This document shows positions 1 to 6,694 of a stretch of DNA of 11,439 nucleotides, one piece after another. The number at the start of each line of letters is the position of its first letter. Position 1 is the stretch's first letter. This DNA comes from UMGS1649 sp045651205 (lineage in GTDB: Bacteria; Bacillota; Clostridia; TANB77; CAG-465). Made by a program: the position numbers and the translations under genes. The notes beneath the pieces were generated by a model. It had not been told where the DNA came from. It saw nothing but the letters and a program-made list of their open reading frames with translations, and did not search any database. The stretch covers positions 1 to 11,439 of the forward strand of contig JAZRSA010000048.1 in NCBI GenBank assembly GCA_045651205.1, given 5' to 3'.

Positions 1-128
1 TAGCATTCTTTTTCATATTCAAGTTTAAAGTGCCTAAATTCAAGCTTAAAGGCATGTCAGTACTAGTTGCAATTGGTATAGTAATCTATATATTAATGCT
101 ACTTAGAAATGTAATTTACAAATTTTAA
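1..128 (+). CDS. C-terminal fragment of a membrane protein (5' end outside window)
   Basis: Reading from base 3, 41 codons are open from the window edge to a TAA at 126-128. The peptide begins AFFFIFKFKVPKFKLKG, a basic stretch, followed by a hydrophobic run (SVLVAIGIVIYILMLL) long enough for one membrane-spanning helix, and ends in a short basic tail RNVIYKF. The family cannot be recognised from this fragment. It is the only plus-strand gene supported here and converges on the pilin-like gene, sharing the terminator hairpin just downstream. Reality of the gene is supported by the well-placed terminator after the stop and by the lysine-flanked hydrophobic segment, but the fragment is short. 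Confidence 0.6.
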   Translation, partial: AFFFIFKFKVPKFKLKGMSVLVAIGIVIYILMLLRNVIYKF

Positions 129-140
129 TTTAGATAAAAT

Positions 141-178
141 AAAAGAATGAATTCTTAAATAGAATTCATTCTTTTTTT
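141..178. terminator. Bidirectional intrinsic terminator between convergent genes
   Basis: AAAAGAATGAATTCT (141-155) pairs perfectly with AGAATTCATTCTTTT (161-175) around a 5-base loop, a 15-bp stem. On the plus strand it runs into a T tract (172-178); on the minus strand the complement of the A-rich left flank (136-144) gives the U tract. It sits 12 bases after the plus-strand stop and 3 bases before the end of the minus-strand pilin-like gene, so it can end both transcripts. Confidence 0.9.
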
Positions 179-181
179 ATT

Positions 182-1279
182 TTATATTGCTATGTCTGTT
201 GTAGTTCCAACACTTGCAGTCATAGCTGCATTTAAACAAACTACCGGTCTTACACCATGTGTTTTACTATCAAAAGTTCCACTTGTTAAACTTGTTTCAA
301 ATAATATAATCGATGGCAAAATAGCAGAGAAGTGATTATATGGAGATGCAATCCATTCAAAAGTAATTTCATATGGTTCCTCCGCCCATCTATATAATGT
401 ATCTGTATTTTTAGGTATCATTTCTATAAAATATCCCTTTTCTCCATCTCTACTTAAAATGATTTCTGCTGGATATTTTGTATAATCTTTTGTTTCTTCT
501 CTTTTTTCATTCCAACTTGCTGCTATCATTTCCGCAGTCGGTGTACCTACTGCACCTATTACATTATTTCCATATTTAGCTGTATTTTTAAAGCTAGTCC
601 AATAAGTTTCATCTAAGAAATATGATACACTTTTGCTACTTTCATTTTTTGTGTAATCCCCCCAATTTGCCATCCATAATTCTGGTCTTTGTATATTCCC
701 CGCACTAGTTGGTTCAGATGGCCAATATATGTTTCCTACACTTTTTGTTACACCGTTTACAGTTCCTGTTCTTGTTACAGTTGATGCTCCTGGTATGTTT
801 TTAGGTAACGCTGTTTCTGGTACTTTTTCACTTGCAATTATATATACATATGATCCTGATTTATATAACACTTTCCAATCTGTTATTCCATTAGCAGTAT
901 AATTTATAGTTTTGCCATAATCTTCTGCACTTGTTACTAACGCTCCTAATGTGCCACTTGAATTACTTGAATTTTTATTAGTAACAGCAACTCCTGTATC
1001 TGTTACTGTTATATTCCAATCGGCATCAGTTACACCTTGTTCTGCTAGTTTATCTTTTACTACTTTTTCAATTGTGTCTGTTCTTGTTTCATCTAGATAT
1101 GCTTCAGCCCAAGCTAACGATGCTAAATCTTGTACTTGTTTTTCATCTGTAAGTTGCACTGCTTGCCCTGCTTTTTCTATTATTCCTGTATTACTTAAAG
1201 ATATTACAATACTTGCTGCTAATATTATCATAACAATTATTGTAATAACTAAAACTATTAAACTTATTCCTTTTTTCAT
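182..1279 (-). CDS. Pilin-like protein with type IV prepilin N-terminal leader
   Basis: A 365-residue protein. The N-terminus MKKGISLIVLVITIIVMI has the form of a class III (prepilin) signal: a short basic leader, glycine at residue 4 as the expected prepilin-peptidase cleavage point, then an uninterrupted hydrophobic helix to about residue 28. The usual glutamate at +5 of mature pilins is valine here, as is common in clostridial pilin-like proteins. After a polar helical segment (about 35-85) comes a Ser/Asn-rich linker (about 101-110) and a globular C-terminal region with patterns (INYTANGITDWKVLY, VYIIAS, WIASPY, GVRPVVCLN) resembling the DUF6273-like domain found behind such leaders in Clostridia; that assignment is from memory of family patterns. 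The start is supported by AAAGGGGAAC upstream of ATG. It probably acts at the outer face of the membrane or in a pseudopilus. No assembly genes are nearby, so its machinery is unknown. It has its own candidate promoter. Confidence 0.85.
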   Translation of the reverse strand: MKKGISLIVLVITIIVMIILAASIVISLSNTGIIEKAGQAVQLTDEKQVQDLASLAWAEAYLDETRTDTIEKVVKDKLAEQGVTDADWNITVTDTGVAVTNKNSSNSSGTLGALVTSAEDYGKTINYTANGITDWKVLYKSGSYVYIIASEKVPETALPKNIPGASTVTRTGTVNGVTKSVGNIYWPSEPTSAGNIQRPELWMANWGDYTKNESSKSVSYFLDETYWTSFKNTAKYGNNVIGAVGTPTAEMIAASWNEKREETKDYTKYPAEIILSRDGEKGYFIEMIPKNTDTLYRWAEEPYEITFEWIASPYNHFSAILPSIILFETSLTSGTFDSKTHGVRPVVCLNAAMTASVGTTTDIAI

Positions 1280-1311
1280 CTTTTGTTCCCCTTTTCTTTT
1301 ATTATATATCT

Positions 1312-1340
1312 ATACTATTACAAATCCACTTTTTTGTAAA
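1312..1340 (-). promoter_or_regulatory. Candidate sigma-A promoter of the pilin-like gene
   Basis: Read on the minus strand, TTTACA (1335-1340, 5 of 6 to consensus) is followed after 17 bases by TAGTAT (1312-1317, 4 of 6). A TATAAT at 1301-1306 lies further downstream but has no matching -35. Transcription would begin near 1305, giving a leader of about 25 bases containing the AGGGG ribosome site. AT-rich DNA makes chance matches possible. Confidence 0.5.
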
Positions 1341-1364
1341 TATCTTTTGAGTATTATATAACAA

Positions 1365-1394
1365 AACCACCATACACATTTATGTATGGTGGTT
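1365..1394 (-). terminator. 12-bp hairpin, probable second terminator behind the tRNA cluster
   Basis: AACCACCATACA (1365-1376) pairs perfectly with TGTATGGTGGTT (1383-1394) around a 6-base loop. On the minus strand it is followed by TTTTGTTATATAA, a short and imperfect U tract. It lies after the main tRNA terminator and before the pilin-like promoter, so it may be a back-up terminator insulating the pilin-like gene from tRNA read-through. The 1395-1438 stretch between the two hairpins holds nothing recognisable. Confidence 0.55.
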
Positions 1395-1437
1395 ATTACT
1401 TGCTATATACTTTTCCATCCACTATTTTACTTAGACA

Positions 1438-1463
1438 TAAAAAAAGACATTGTTTAATGTCTT
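1438..1463 (-). terminator. Intrinsic terminator of the tRNA cluster
   Basis: On the minus strand AAGACATT-AAAC-AATGTCTT (8-bp stem from 1444-1451 and 1456-1463, 4-base loop) is followed by a run of Us read from the A tract 1439-1445. It starts 2 bases after the CCA end of tRNA-Gly, the normal place for the end of a tRNA operon. Confidence 0.85.
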
Positions 1464-1465
1464 AG

Positions 1466-1541
1466 TGGAGCGGGAAACGGGGCTCAAACCCGCGACCTTC
1501 GCGTTGGCAACGCGACGCTCTATCAACTGAGCTATTCCCGC
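1466..1541 (-). tRNA. tRNA-Gly (anticodon GCC) with unusual A19-U56 elbow
   Basis: A 76-base tRNA with encoded CCA. The acceptor stem GCGGGAA/TTCCCGC is perfect, the discriminator is U as expected for glycine, and the anticodon arm TCGCG-TTGCCAA-CGCGA presents GCC. It is the last tRNA of the four. The oddity is in the elbow: the D loop reads AGTTGATA and the T loop TTTGAGC, so the near-invariant G19 and C56 are A (1523) and U (1486). The two changes restore a Watson-Crick pair, which argues for a functional tRNA rather than a decayed one. The T stem carries one G-U pair (49-65). All other standard positions (U8, A14, G18, U54, U55, A58) are intact. Confidence 0.95.
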
Positions 1542-1543
1542 AT

Positions 1544-1619
1544 TGGTGGCCAGAGACGGGATCGAACCGCCGACACGGGGATTTTCAGTCCCCTGCTCTA
1601 CCAACTGAGCTATCTGGCC
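1544..1619 (-). tRNA. tRNA-Phe (anticodon GAA)
   Basis: A 76-base tRNA with encoded CCA. Acceptor GGCCAGA/TCTGGCC is perfect, discriminator A, D loop AGTTGGTA, anticodon loop CTGAAAA presenting GAA, T loop TTCGATC. All conserved elbow bases are canonical. Only 2 bases separate it from tRNA-Gly, so the two mature from one transcript. Confidence 0.97.
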
Positions 1620-1632
1620 GTATATAAAAAAA

Positions 1633-1709
1633 TGGCGACCTGGATGGGACTCGAACCCACGACCTCCGCCGTGACAGGGCGGCGTTCTAACCAACTGAAC
1701 TACCAGGCC
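1633..1709 (-). tRNA. tRNA-Asp (anticodon GTC)
   Basis: A 77-base tRNA with encoded CCA. Acceptor GGCCTGG/CCAGGTC contains one G2-U71 wobble, the discriminator is G as expected for aspartate, the D loop AGTTGGTTA has one extra base relative to its neighbours, and the anticodon loop CTGTCAC presents GTC. T loop TTCGAGT is canonical. Separated from tRNA-Phe by 13 A/T-rich bases. Confidence 0.97.
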
Positions 1710-1717
1710 AAAAAAAG

Positions 1718-1793
1718 TGGTGGGCACAATAGGGCTCGAACCTATGACCCCCTGCTTGTAAGGCAGATGCTCTCCCAACTGAGCTATGCGCCC
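1718..1793 (-). tRNA. tRNA-Val (anticodon TAC)
   Basis: A 76-base tRNA with encoded CCA; first in transcription order. Acceptor GGGCGCA/TGTGCCC has one G-U pair, discriminator A, D loop AGTTGGGA, anticodon loop CTTACAA presenting TAC, T loop TTCGAGC. Its 5' end lies 19 bases after the -10 box of a consensus promoter. Confidence 0.97.
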
Positions 1794-1812
1794 ACTCTTG
1801 CTGACAACAACT

Positions 1813-1841
1813 ATTATAATATTAAAAAGGTGTTTTGTCAA
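1813..1841 (-). promoter_or_regulatory. Perfect consensus sigma-A promoter of the tRNA cluster
   Basis: On the minus strand TTGACA (1836-1841) and TATAAT (1813-1818) are separated by exactly 17 bases (1819-1835), matching consensus at 12 of 12 positions and optimal spacing. Transcription should start near 1806, about 13 bases before tRNA-Val. The -35 box lies in the loop and inner stem of the terminator that ends the preceding operon. Confidence 0.92.
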
Positions 1842-1850
1842 CACCTTTTT
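1820..1850 (-). terminator. Intrinsic terminator of the lipid kinase-leuS-GGDEF operon
   Basis: AAAAAGGTGTT (1824-1834) pairs with AACACCTTTTT (1840-1850) around a 5-base loop; one bulge allows the stem to extend by ATT/AAT outside. On the minus strand the GGTGTT/AACACC core is followed by TTTTTAATAT. It lies about 40 bases after the GGDEF stop codon and overlaps the tRNA promoter. Confidence 0.75.
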
Positions 1851-1887
1851 TAATATTTTTTATACTTTTTTGATATTTTCTTATTTG

Positions 1888-3306
1888 TTATTTTTTACTT
1901 AAAACCTTCATTACTTCTTCCTTCAAGAAAGGCAACAATTTATCGCTTTCTATAACACTTGCAAGGTAATTTCCTTGTACCATATCTACCTTTAATTTAA
2001 GTACTTTTTGCAATGTTGGTTCATCTTCAATTCTTGTTATTACTACTTGGTAACCAAGATCCTTAGAAAGTGTAACTATATCTTTTAATACGCTCTCTTT
2101 AAATATACTATTTGAATCTAAGAAGCTTGCGCTTACTTTTACTTCATCTACATTTAACCTATGGAACATATCTAACACTTCATGTTTTATTTCTAAGTTT
2201 GATACAGAAATTCTTACTCCGTATTTTCTTAATTTCTCAAACATTACTTTATAGTTTTCTATCTTTTCTATTTTTATATTATTTGTAAGTTGAAGCATTA
2301 TACATTTAGCTTCTTCTTTATTATTCTCAAACATTGCACATAATCTATCTATAAAGTCATTTCTTTGAAAATGTCTTAAAGATATATTTATTGCCATATT
2401 TACATTTGTAAGTCCTGCTGAACGTATTTCTTTTAATTTTTGAAGCGCTTGTTCTATTATTATTTCATCTATTCCAATAATAAGACCAATCGAATCCGCA
2501 AACTTTAAGAAATATTCTGCTTTTAGCTTTCCTACTGTTGGATGATTCCAGAACAAGAATGTTTCTAACCAAATTTCTCTTGGATTTTTAAGATTTATTC
2601 TTGGTTGGAAATCTACTCCAAATTCTTTATTTTGGTAAGCTTCTTTAAGTTCCTTTTCCATTCTCTTCTTATTTTCTGTTTGAGCTCTTAGTGCAGGGTT
2701 ATGGAAATAATAGTCACTCTTACCACTCTTTTTAATATAATACATTGCAGAATCTGCAAAGTTTACTAATTGTACGCTATCTTTAGAGTCATCTGGGAAC
2801 ATTGCTACACCCAAGCTATACTCAAGATTTACTTTGGTATCTCTTATATTAATTGGCATAGTAACATTTCTTTTTACTCTTTTTACAACTGTTTCTACTT
2901 CAAGCTTTGAATCTGCTTTAGTTATTATTAAAGCATACTCATCTCCTCCAAGTCTAAACACCTTGCCGTGTTCTCCAAGGCTATCTACCAATCTTTTTCC
3001 AAGTTCAATTAAAAGTTCATCTCCAGCATCATGTCCCATATTATCATTTATATGTTTAAAATCATCTAAATCTAAGAAACATAGTGCAAATTTTTTATCT
3101 TCATGTTTTACCATTTCAGATATTACCTTATTAAACTTGTGTCTATTTTCAAGGCCCGTAAGAGCATCTATATACGCTGCCTGTTTAACATCAGCATGCT
3201 CTTTCATTTGGCCTTTTATACTAAATCTGTGTGCTGCCATTCCTAATGTGAATATTGCGACACCACTTAAAGACAGTAGAATAACGGTTATTAATTCTAA
3301 CCCCAT
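1888..3306 (-). CDS. Membrane-anchored GGDEF protein with degenerate EAL domain
   Basis: A 472-residue c-di-GMP signalling protein. Residues about 4-25 form one membrane helix. The GGDEF domain (about 45-205) keeps the family core: LTGLENR (49-55), LDLDDFKHIND with metal-binding D79, GHDAGD (91-96), and the signature as GGDEY (120-124) with Tyr for Phe. No RxxD inhibitory site precedes it. Diguanylate cyclase activity is plausible but unproved. The C-terminal half (about 215-465) has the EAL fold pattern (FQPRINL, AINIS, LGYQVVI, DMVQG) but EAL reads ETF (248-250), the LExTE glutamate is Gln339, the DDFG pair is SN (369-370), KxD ends in Ser392, and AEGVE reads ITRIE (423-427). Phosphodiesterase activity is therefore unlikely; a regulatory or ligand-sensing role is inferred. 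The start is supported by GAGAGGAAG upstream of ATG. It follows leuS by 50 bases and is probably the last gene of that operon, perhaps with an extra internal promoter. Confidence 0.92.
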   Translation of the reverse strand: MGLELITVILLSLSGVAIFTLGMAAHRFSIKGQMKEHADVKQAAYIDALTGLENRHKFNKVISEMVKHEDKKFALCFLDLDDFKHINDNMGHDAGDELLIELGKRLVDSLGEHGKVFRLGGDEYALIITKADSKLEVETVVKRVKRNVTMPINIRDTKVNLEYSLGVAMFPDDSKDSVQLVNFADSAMYYIKKSGKSDYYFHNPALRAQTENKKRMEKELKEAYQNKEFGVDFQPRINLKNPREIWLETFLFWNHPTVGKLKAEYFLKFADSIGLIIGIDEIIIEQALQKLKEIRSAGLTNVNMAINISLRHFQRNDFIDRLCAMFENNKEEAKCIMLQLTNNIKIEKIENYKVMFEKLRKYGVRISVSNLEIKHEVLDMFHRLNVDEVKVSASFLDSNSIFKESVLKDIVTLSKDLGYQVVITRIEDEPTLQKVLKLKVDMVQGNYLASVIESDKLLPFLKEEVMKVLSKK

Positions 3307-3336
3307 TTAACTTCCTCTCTTTCATCTTCTGTTCAT

Positions 3337-3364
3337 TTTATATTTTCATTCTATCATTAGACAA
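3337..3364 (-). promoter_or_regulatory. Possible internal promoter before the GGDEF gene
   Basis: Minus-strand TTGTCT (3359-3364) and TATAAA (3337-3342) are 16 bases apart in the 50-base gap between leuS and the GGDEF gene, the -35 overlapping the leuS stop codon. The match is 4/6 and 5/6. There is no terminator hairpin between the genes, so read-through from leuS is expected in any case. Confidence 0.3.
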
Positions 3365-5762
3365 CTATATTTGCAATCCTTCCAGGAACAATTATAGTCT
3401 TTTTAATTTCTTTGCCATCTATGAATGGTTTTAATCTTTCATCAGCAAGAACTTGTTCTGTTAAAGCTTCAGCACTTATTCCTACTTCGTGAGCTAATAT
3501 AAATTTAACTTTACCACATACTTGAACTGCTATTTCAACTGTACTTGTCTTAATTTTAGATTCATCATACATTGGCCAAGCTGCATCTACTATCATAGAA
3601 TTTGCATCTATGCATCTATTCCATAATTCTTCAGTTACGTGTGGAGCTGTTGGGTTTAATACTATCAAGAATTTTTTAAGATCCTCTTTAGAAATTGCAC
3701 CTTTCTTGTATACCACATTTATAAATGTCATCATTTGAGCTATAGCTGTATTGTACTTCATAGCTTCGTAGTCTTCTGTAACTTTCTTAATTGTTTTGTT
3801 TAATTCTCTTTCAAAGTCTGCGTCTACTGAATCATATTTGTCTACTAATAATGTATCTAATCTCATAACTCTATCTAAGAATTTCTTAGCACCTTTAACG
3901 CCGTTATCGTTCCATGGAGCAGCTGCATCATATTCACCTATGAATAACATATATGTTCTTAGTGTATCTGCACCATATTCGTTTACTATATCATCTGGAT
4001 TAATTACATTTCCTCTAGACTTAGACATCTTTTCACCGTCAGAACCTAATATTAAGCCTTGTGTTGTTCTCTTAGCATATGGTTCTTTAGTTGGAACTAC
4101 ACCAATATCATATAAGAATCTATGCCAGAATCTTGAATATATTAAGTGACGTGTTACGTGTTCCATACCACCATTATACCAGTCTACTGGTAACCAGTAT
4201 TTTAAGTTTTCCATACTTGCTAAAGACAATTCATTCTTAGGATCTACATATCTTAAGAAGTACCAGCTTGATCCTGCCCATTGTGGCATTGTATCTGTTT
4301 CACGTTTAGCCGCACCACCACAGCAAGGACAAGTTGTGTTAACCCATTCAGTTGCTTCAACTAATGGAGATTCTCCGTCAGTACCTGGTTTGAAGTTTTC
4401 AAGTTTTGGCAATGTTAATGGTAAATCACTTTCTTTTAATGGTACTAATCCACATTTTTCACATTTAACAATAGGTACTGGTTCTCCCCAATATCTTTGT
4501 CTTGCAAAAGCCCAATCTTTCATAAAGTAATTTGTCTTAGCATGTCCAAATCCTTCTTTTTCTACGTATTCTATCATAGTTGCTATTGCTTCTTTTACAG
4601 ATTTACCATTTAAGAATTCTGAGTTCATCATTGTTCCATTTGCTATATCTGTATAAGCTTCTTTTTCTATATCTCCGCCTTCAATTACTTGGATTATATC
4701 TATTCCAAATTTCTTAGCAAATTCATAGTCTCTTGTGTCATGAGCAGGTACTGCCATTATTGCTCCTGTACCATATGCCATCATTACATAGTCTGATACC
4801 CATACTGGAACTTCTTTTCCGTTTGCAGGATTTATTACAGTTATACCTTTAATTTCTACACCTGTTTTATCCTTTGCAAGTTGTACTCTTTCAAACTCTG
4901 TTTTCTTCTTAGCATTTACTGCATAAGCTTCTATTTCTGCTAAATTTTCTATTCTATCTGCATATTTTTTAATCATTGGATGTTCTGGTGCTATAACCAT
5001 AAATGTAACACCGAACATTGTATCTGCTCTTGTTGTATATACTTTTAATGAATCATCTAAATCTTTTAATTTGAAGTCTACTTCAGCACCTGTAGATTTA
5101 CCAATCCAGTTTTCTTGTTGTACTCTAACTGTTTCCGGGAAATCTACTTCATCTAATCCTTCAAGTAATTTTTCTGCATAGTCTGTTATTTTTAACATCC
5201 ATACTTCTTTTTCTTTTTGGATTACTTCACCATCACATCTATCGCATTTTCCACCTTGTGATTCTTCATTAGAAAGTACTACTTTACAATTTGGACAGTA
5301 GTTAACTTCTGTTATATCCTTATATGCTAATCCTTTTTCAAATAATTTTAAGAATATCCATTGCGTCCATTTATAATAATCTTCTTCAGTTGTATCTATT
5401 TGTCTATTAAAGTCAAAAGAGAAACCAACTGTTTTTAATTGTTCTGTAAATCTTTTAATATTGTTATCTGTTACAACTCTTGGATGTATTCCTGTTTTTA
5501 TAGCATAGTTTTCTGTTGGAAGTCCAAATGCATCCCAACCAATTGGGAATAATACATTGTATCCTTCTAATCTTTTCTTTCTAGCTATTACTTCTAATCC
5601 TATATACGCTTTAACATGTCCTATATGTAATCCTATACCAGATGGGTATGGGAATTCTACTAATCCATAGAATTTCTTTTTATCGCTATTTTCTTTTGCA
5701 TTAAAACAATCTGTGGCATACCATTTATCTTGCCATTTTTTATCTATATTCTTATCGTACAT
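3357..5762 (-). CDS. leuS: Leucyl-tRNA synthetase
   Basis: An 801-residue class I aminoacyl-tRNA synthetase that charges tRNA-Leu in the cytoplasm. The Rossmann signature HIGH is at 46-49 (after FPYPSG) and KMSKS at 578-582. Four cysteines CPNC (156-159) and CDRC (173-176) form one zinc site; CEKC (434-437) and CPCC (478-481) form a second. The CP1 editing domain, which hydrolyses mischarged tRNA, shows the TTRADTMFG threonine-rich segment (243-251) and GTGAIMAVPAHDTRD (331-345) with the editing aspartate. The length matches bacterial LeuRS (about 800-860). The start is supported by AAGGA 8 bases upstream. It begins 24 bases after the lipid kinase gene stop and is co-transcribed with it; no T-box leader can fit in this gap. 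Confidence 0.98.
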   Translation of the reverse strand: MYDKNIDKKWQDKWYATDCFNAKENSDKKKFYGLVEFPYPSGIGLHIGHVKAYIGLEVIARKKRLEGYNVLFPIGWDAFGLPTENYAIKTGIHPRVVTDNNIKRFTEQLKTVGFSFDFNRQIDTTEEDYYKWTQWIFLKLFEKGLAYKDITEVNYCPNCKVVLSNEESQGGKCDRCDGEVIQKEKEVWMLKITDYAEKLLEGLDEVDFPETVRVQQENWIGKSTGAEVDFKLKDLDDSLKVYTTRADTMFGVTFMVIAPEHPMIKKYADRIENLAEIEAYAVNAKKKTEFERVQLAKDKTGVEIKGITVINPANGKEVPVWVSDYVMMAYGTGAIMAVPAHDTRDYEFAKKFGIDIIQVIEGGDIEKEAYTDIANGTMMNSEFLNGKSVKEAIATMIEYVEKEGFGHAKTNYFMKDWAFARQRYWGEPVPIVKCEKCGLVPLKESDLPLTLPKLENFKPGTDGESPLVEATEWVNTTCPCCGGAAKRETDTMPQWAGSSWYFLRYVDPKNELSLASMENLKYWLPVDWYNGGMEHVTRHLIYSRFWHRFLYDIGVVPTKEPYAKRTTQGLILGSDGEKMSKSRGNVINPDDIVNEYGADTLRTYMLFIGEYDAAAPWNDNGVKGAKKFLDRVMRLDTLLVDKYDSVDADFERELNKTIKKVTEDYEAMKYNTAIAQMMTFINVVYKKGAISKEDLKKFLIVLNPTAPHVTEELWNRCIDANSMIVDAAWPMYDESKIKTSTVEIAVQVCGKVKFILAHEVGISAEALTEQVLADERLKPFIDGKEIKKTIIVPGRIANIVV

Positions 5763-5786
5763 TTAATTTTCCTTCTTTCTTTATTT

Positions 5787-6668
5787 TTACATAAACATAT
5801 CTATACCTTTTTCCACACATTCAACATCAAATGGTAACGATGGTCCTTCATCTCCATCTGCATCTGTAGTAGCACATTTACCTTCTACTAATGAGATTTT
5901 GAATTTACTTTCTTTTATGTATGCAACATTATCGTTATTTACAAACTTACCATCTTCAAATTCACTTAATATTTTTAATGTTTCAGCCATTTTTCCTGCT
6001 CTCAACATTACAATATCTAATAATCCGTCTTGTATGCTTGAATTGTCTGAAAATAGATTTATTCTTCCTACGCTGCTTCCATTAAATATCATAACAACAA
6101 CTACTGTCTCTTCAACAATACCATCTTCAGTTTCTATTCTAATCTTAAATGGTTTTTGTTCAAAAGGTTCTCTTGCTGCTGTTATAAAATACGAAGCGTG
6201 CCCGAGCATCTCCTTTAAGCGTTTATCTGTTTTATGAGATGTTCCCGAAAACATTCCAGCTGCTAAGATATTTACAAAATACCTATCGTTTACTTTACCA
6301 ATATCTACGCCTTCAACATTTCCTTCTAGTATTCTATCTATCGCTTTATCTACATCACCGTACACTCCGAGATGGAGGGCGAAATCATTTGATGTGCCAG
6401 CAGGAATAATTCCTAAAGGAACATTTATATTATGTTTTTTCATAAAGTTTACTGCTTTGTTTATAGTTCCATCACCACCAGCTACAACTATTCCATATGT
6501 ATCTTCTGGAGTATTGGCTATAAAATCTTCACAAGAGTTTTCTCTCGAAGCTCTAAATGCTGTTACTTCAAATCCATTTTCGCTTAGTCTTCCAATTACT
6601 TCGCTTATTATTTCTCCACCCTTATTTTGTCCCGCAGATTTATTATATATTAGTCTTATTTTTCTCAT
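5787..6668 (-). CDS. Diacylglycerol kinase-family lipid kinase (YegS/BmrU type)
   Basis: A 293-residue protein of the DAGK catalytic family, which phosphorylates a lipid hydroxyl (diacylglycerol or a related lipid) with ATP at the cytoplasmic membrane face. Visible motifs are the N-terminal nucleotide-site strand IRLIYNKSAG (4-13), the phosphate-binding GGDGT (64-68), PAGTSNDFA (89-97), and near the C-terminus TTDADGDEGPSLP (267-279), the counterpart of the DGE-xGP catalytic loop, here with Asp273 at the usual Glu position. Length is typical for soluble DgkB/YegS proteins (about 290-310). It may recycle diacylglycerol from lipoteichoic acid synthesis, as DgkB does, but substrate cannot be read from sequence. 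The start is supported by GGAGA upstream and a good promoter. First gene of the operon with leuS and the GGDEF gene. Confidence 0.93.
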   Translation of the reverse strand: MRKIRLIYNKSAGQNKGGEIISEVIGRLSENGFEVTAFRASRENSCEDFIANTPEDTYGIVVAGGDGTINKAVNFMKKHNINVPLGIIPAGTSNDFALHLGVYGDVDKAIDRILEGNVEGVDIGKVNDRYFVNILAAGMFSGTSHKTDKRLKEMLGHASYFITAAREPFEQKPFKIRIETEDGIVEETVVVVMIFNGSSVGRINLFSDNSSIQDGLLDIVMLRAGKMAETLKILSEFEDGKFVNNDNVAYIKESKFKISLVEGKCATTDADGDEGPSLPFDVECVEKGIDMFM

Positions 6669-6694
6669 AATTAAATCTCCAATTTAACGCTTCT

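Noticed and set aside
951..1361. Plus-strand 136-codon frame opposite the pilin-like gene
   Set aside because: No ribosome site, and it is fully explained as the complement of a gene with a clear start, promoter and terminator.
1395..1438. Twelve-codon minus-strand frame (MEKYIASNNHHT) between the two hairpins
   Set aside because: Too short, no convincing ribosome site, and it runs into the second hairpin.
1431..1844. Open frame of 137 codons across the tRNA cluster, minus strand, with RIAQLGEHLPYKQGVIGSSP
   Set aside because: This is the well-known false translation of tandem tRNA genes; all four tRNAs account for the sequence.
1632..1853. Plus-strand 73-codon frame antisense to the tRNAs
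   Set aside because: It is a shadow of the tRNAs, with no ribosome site and running through a terminator.
1888..2670. Active c-di-GMP phosphodiesterase (EAL)
   Set aside because: Most metal-binding and catalytic residues are replaced, so an active enzyme is not supported.
2834..3310. Plus-strand 158-codon frame opposite the GGDEF domain
   Set aside because: A Ser/Leu-rich shadow of a conserved domain with no start signals.
5763..5786. T-box or other riboswitch in front of leuS
   Set aside because: The gap is only 24 bases and contains only an AAGGA ribosome site.
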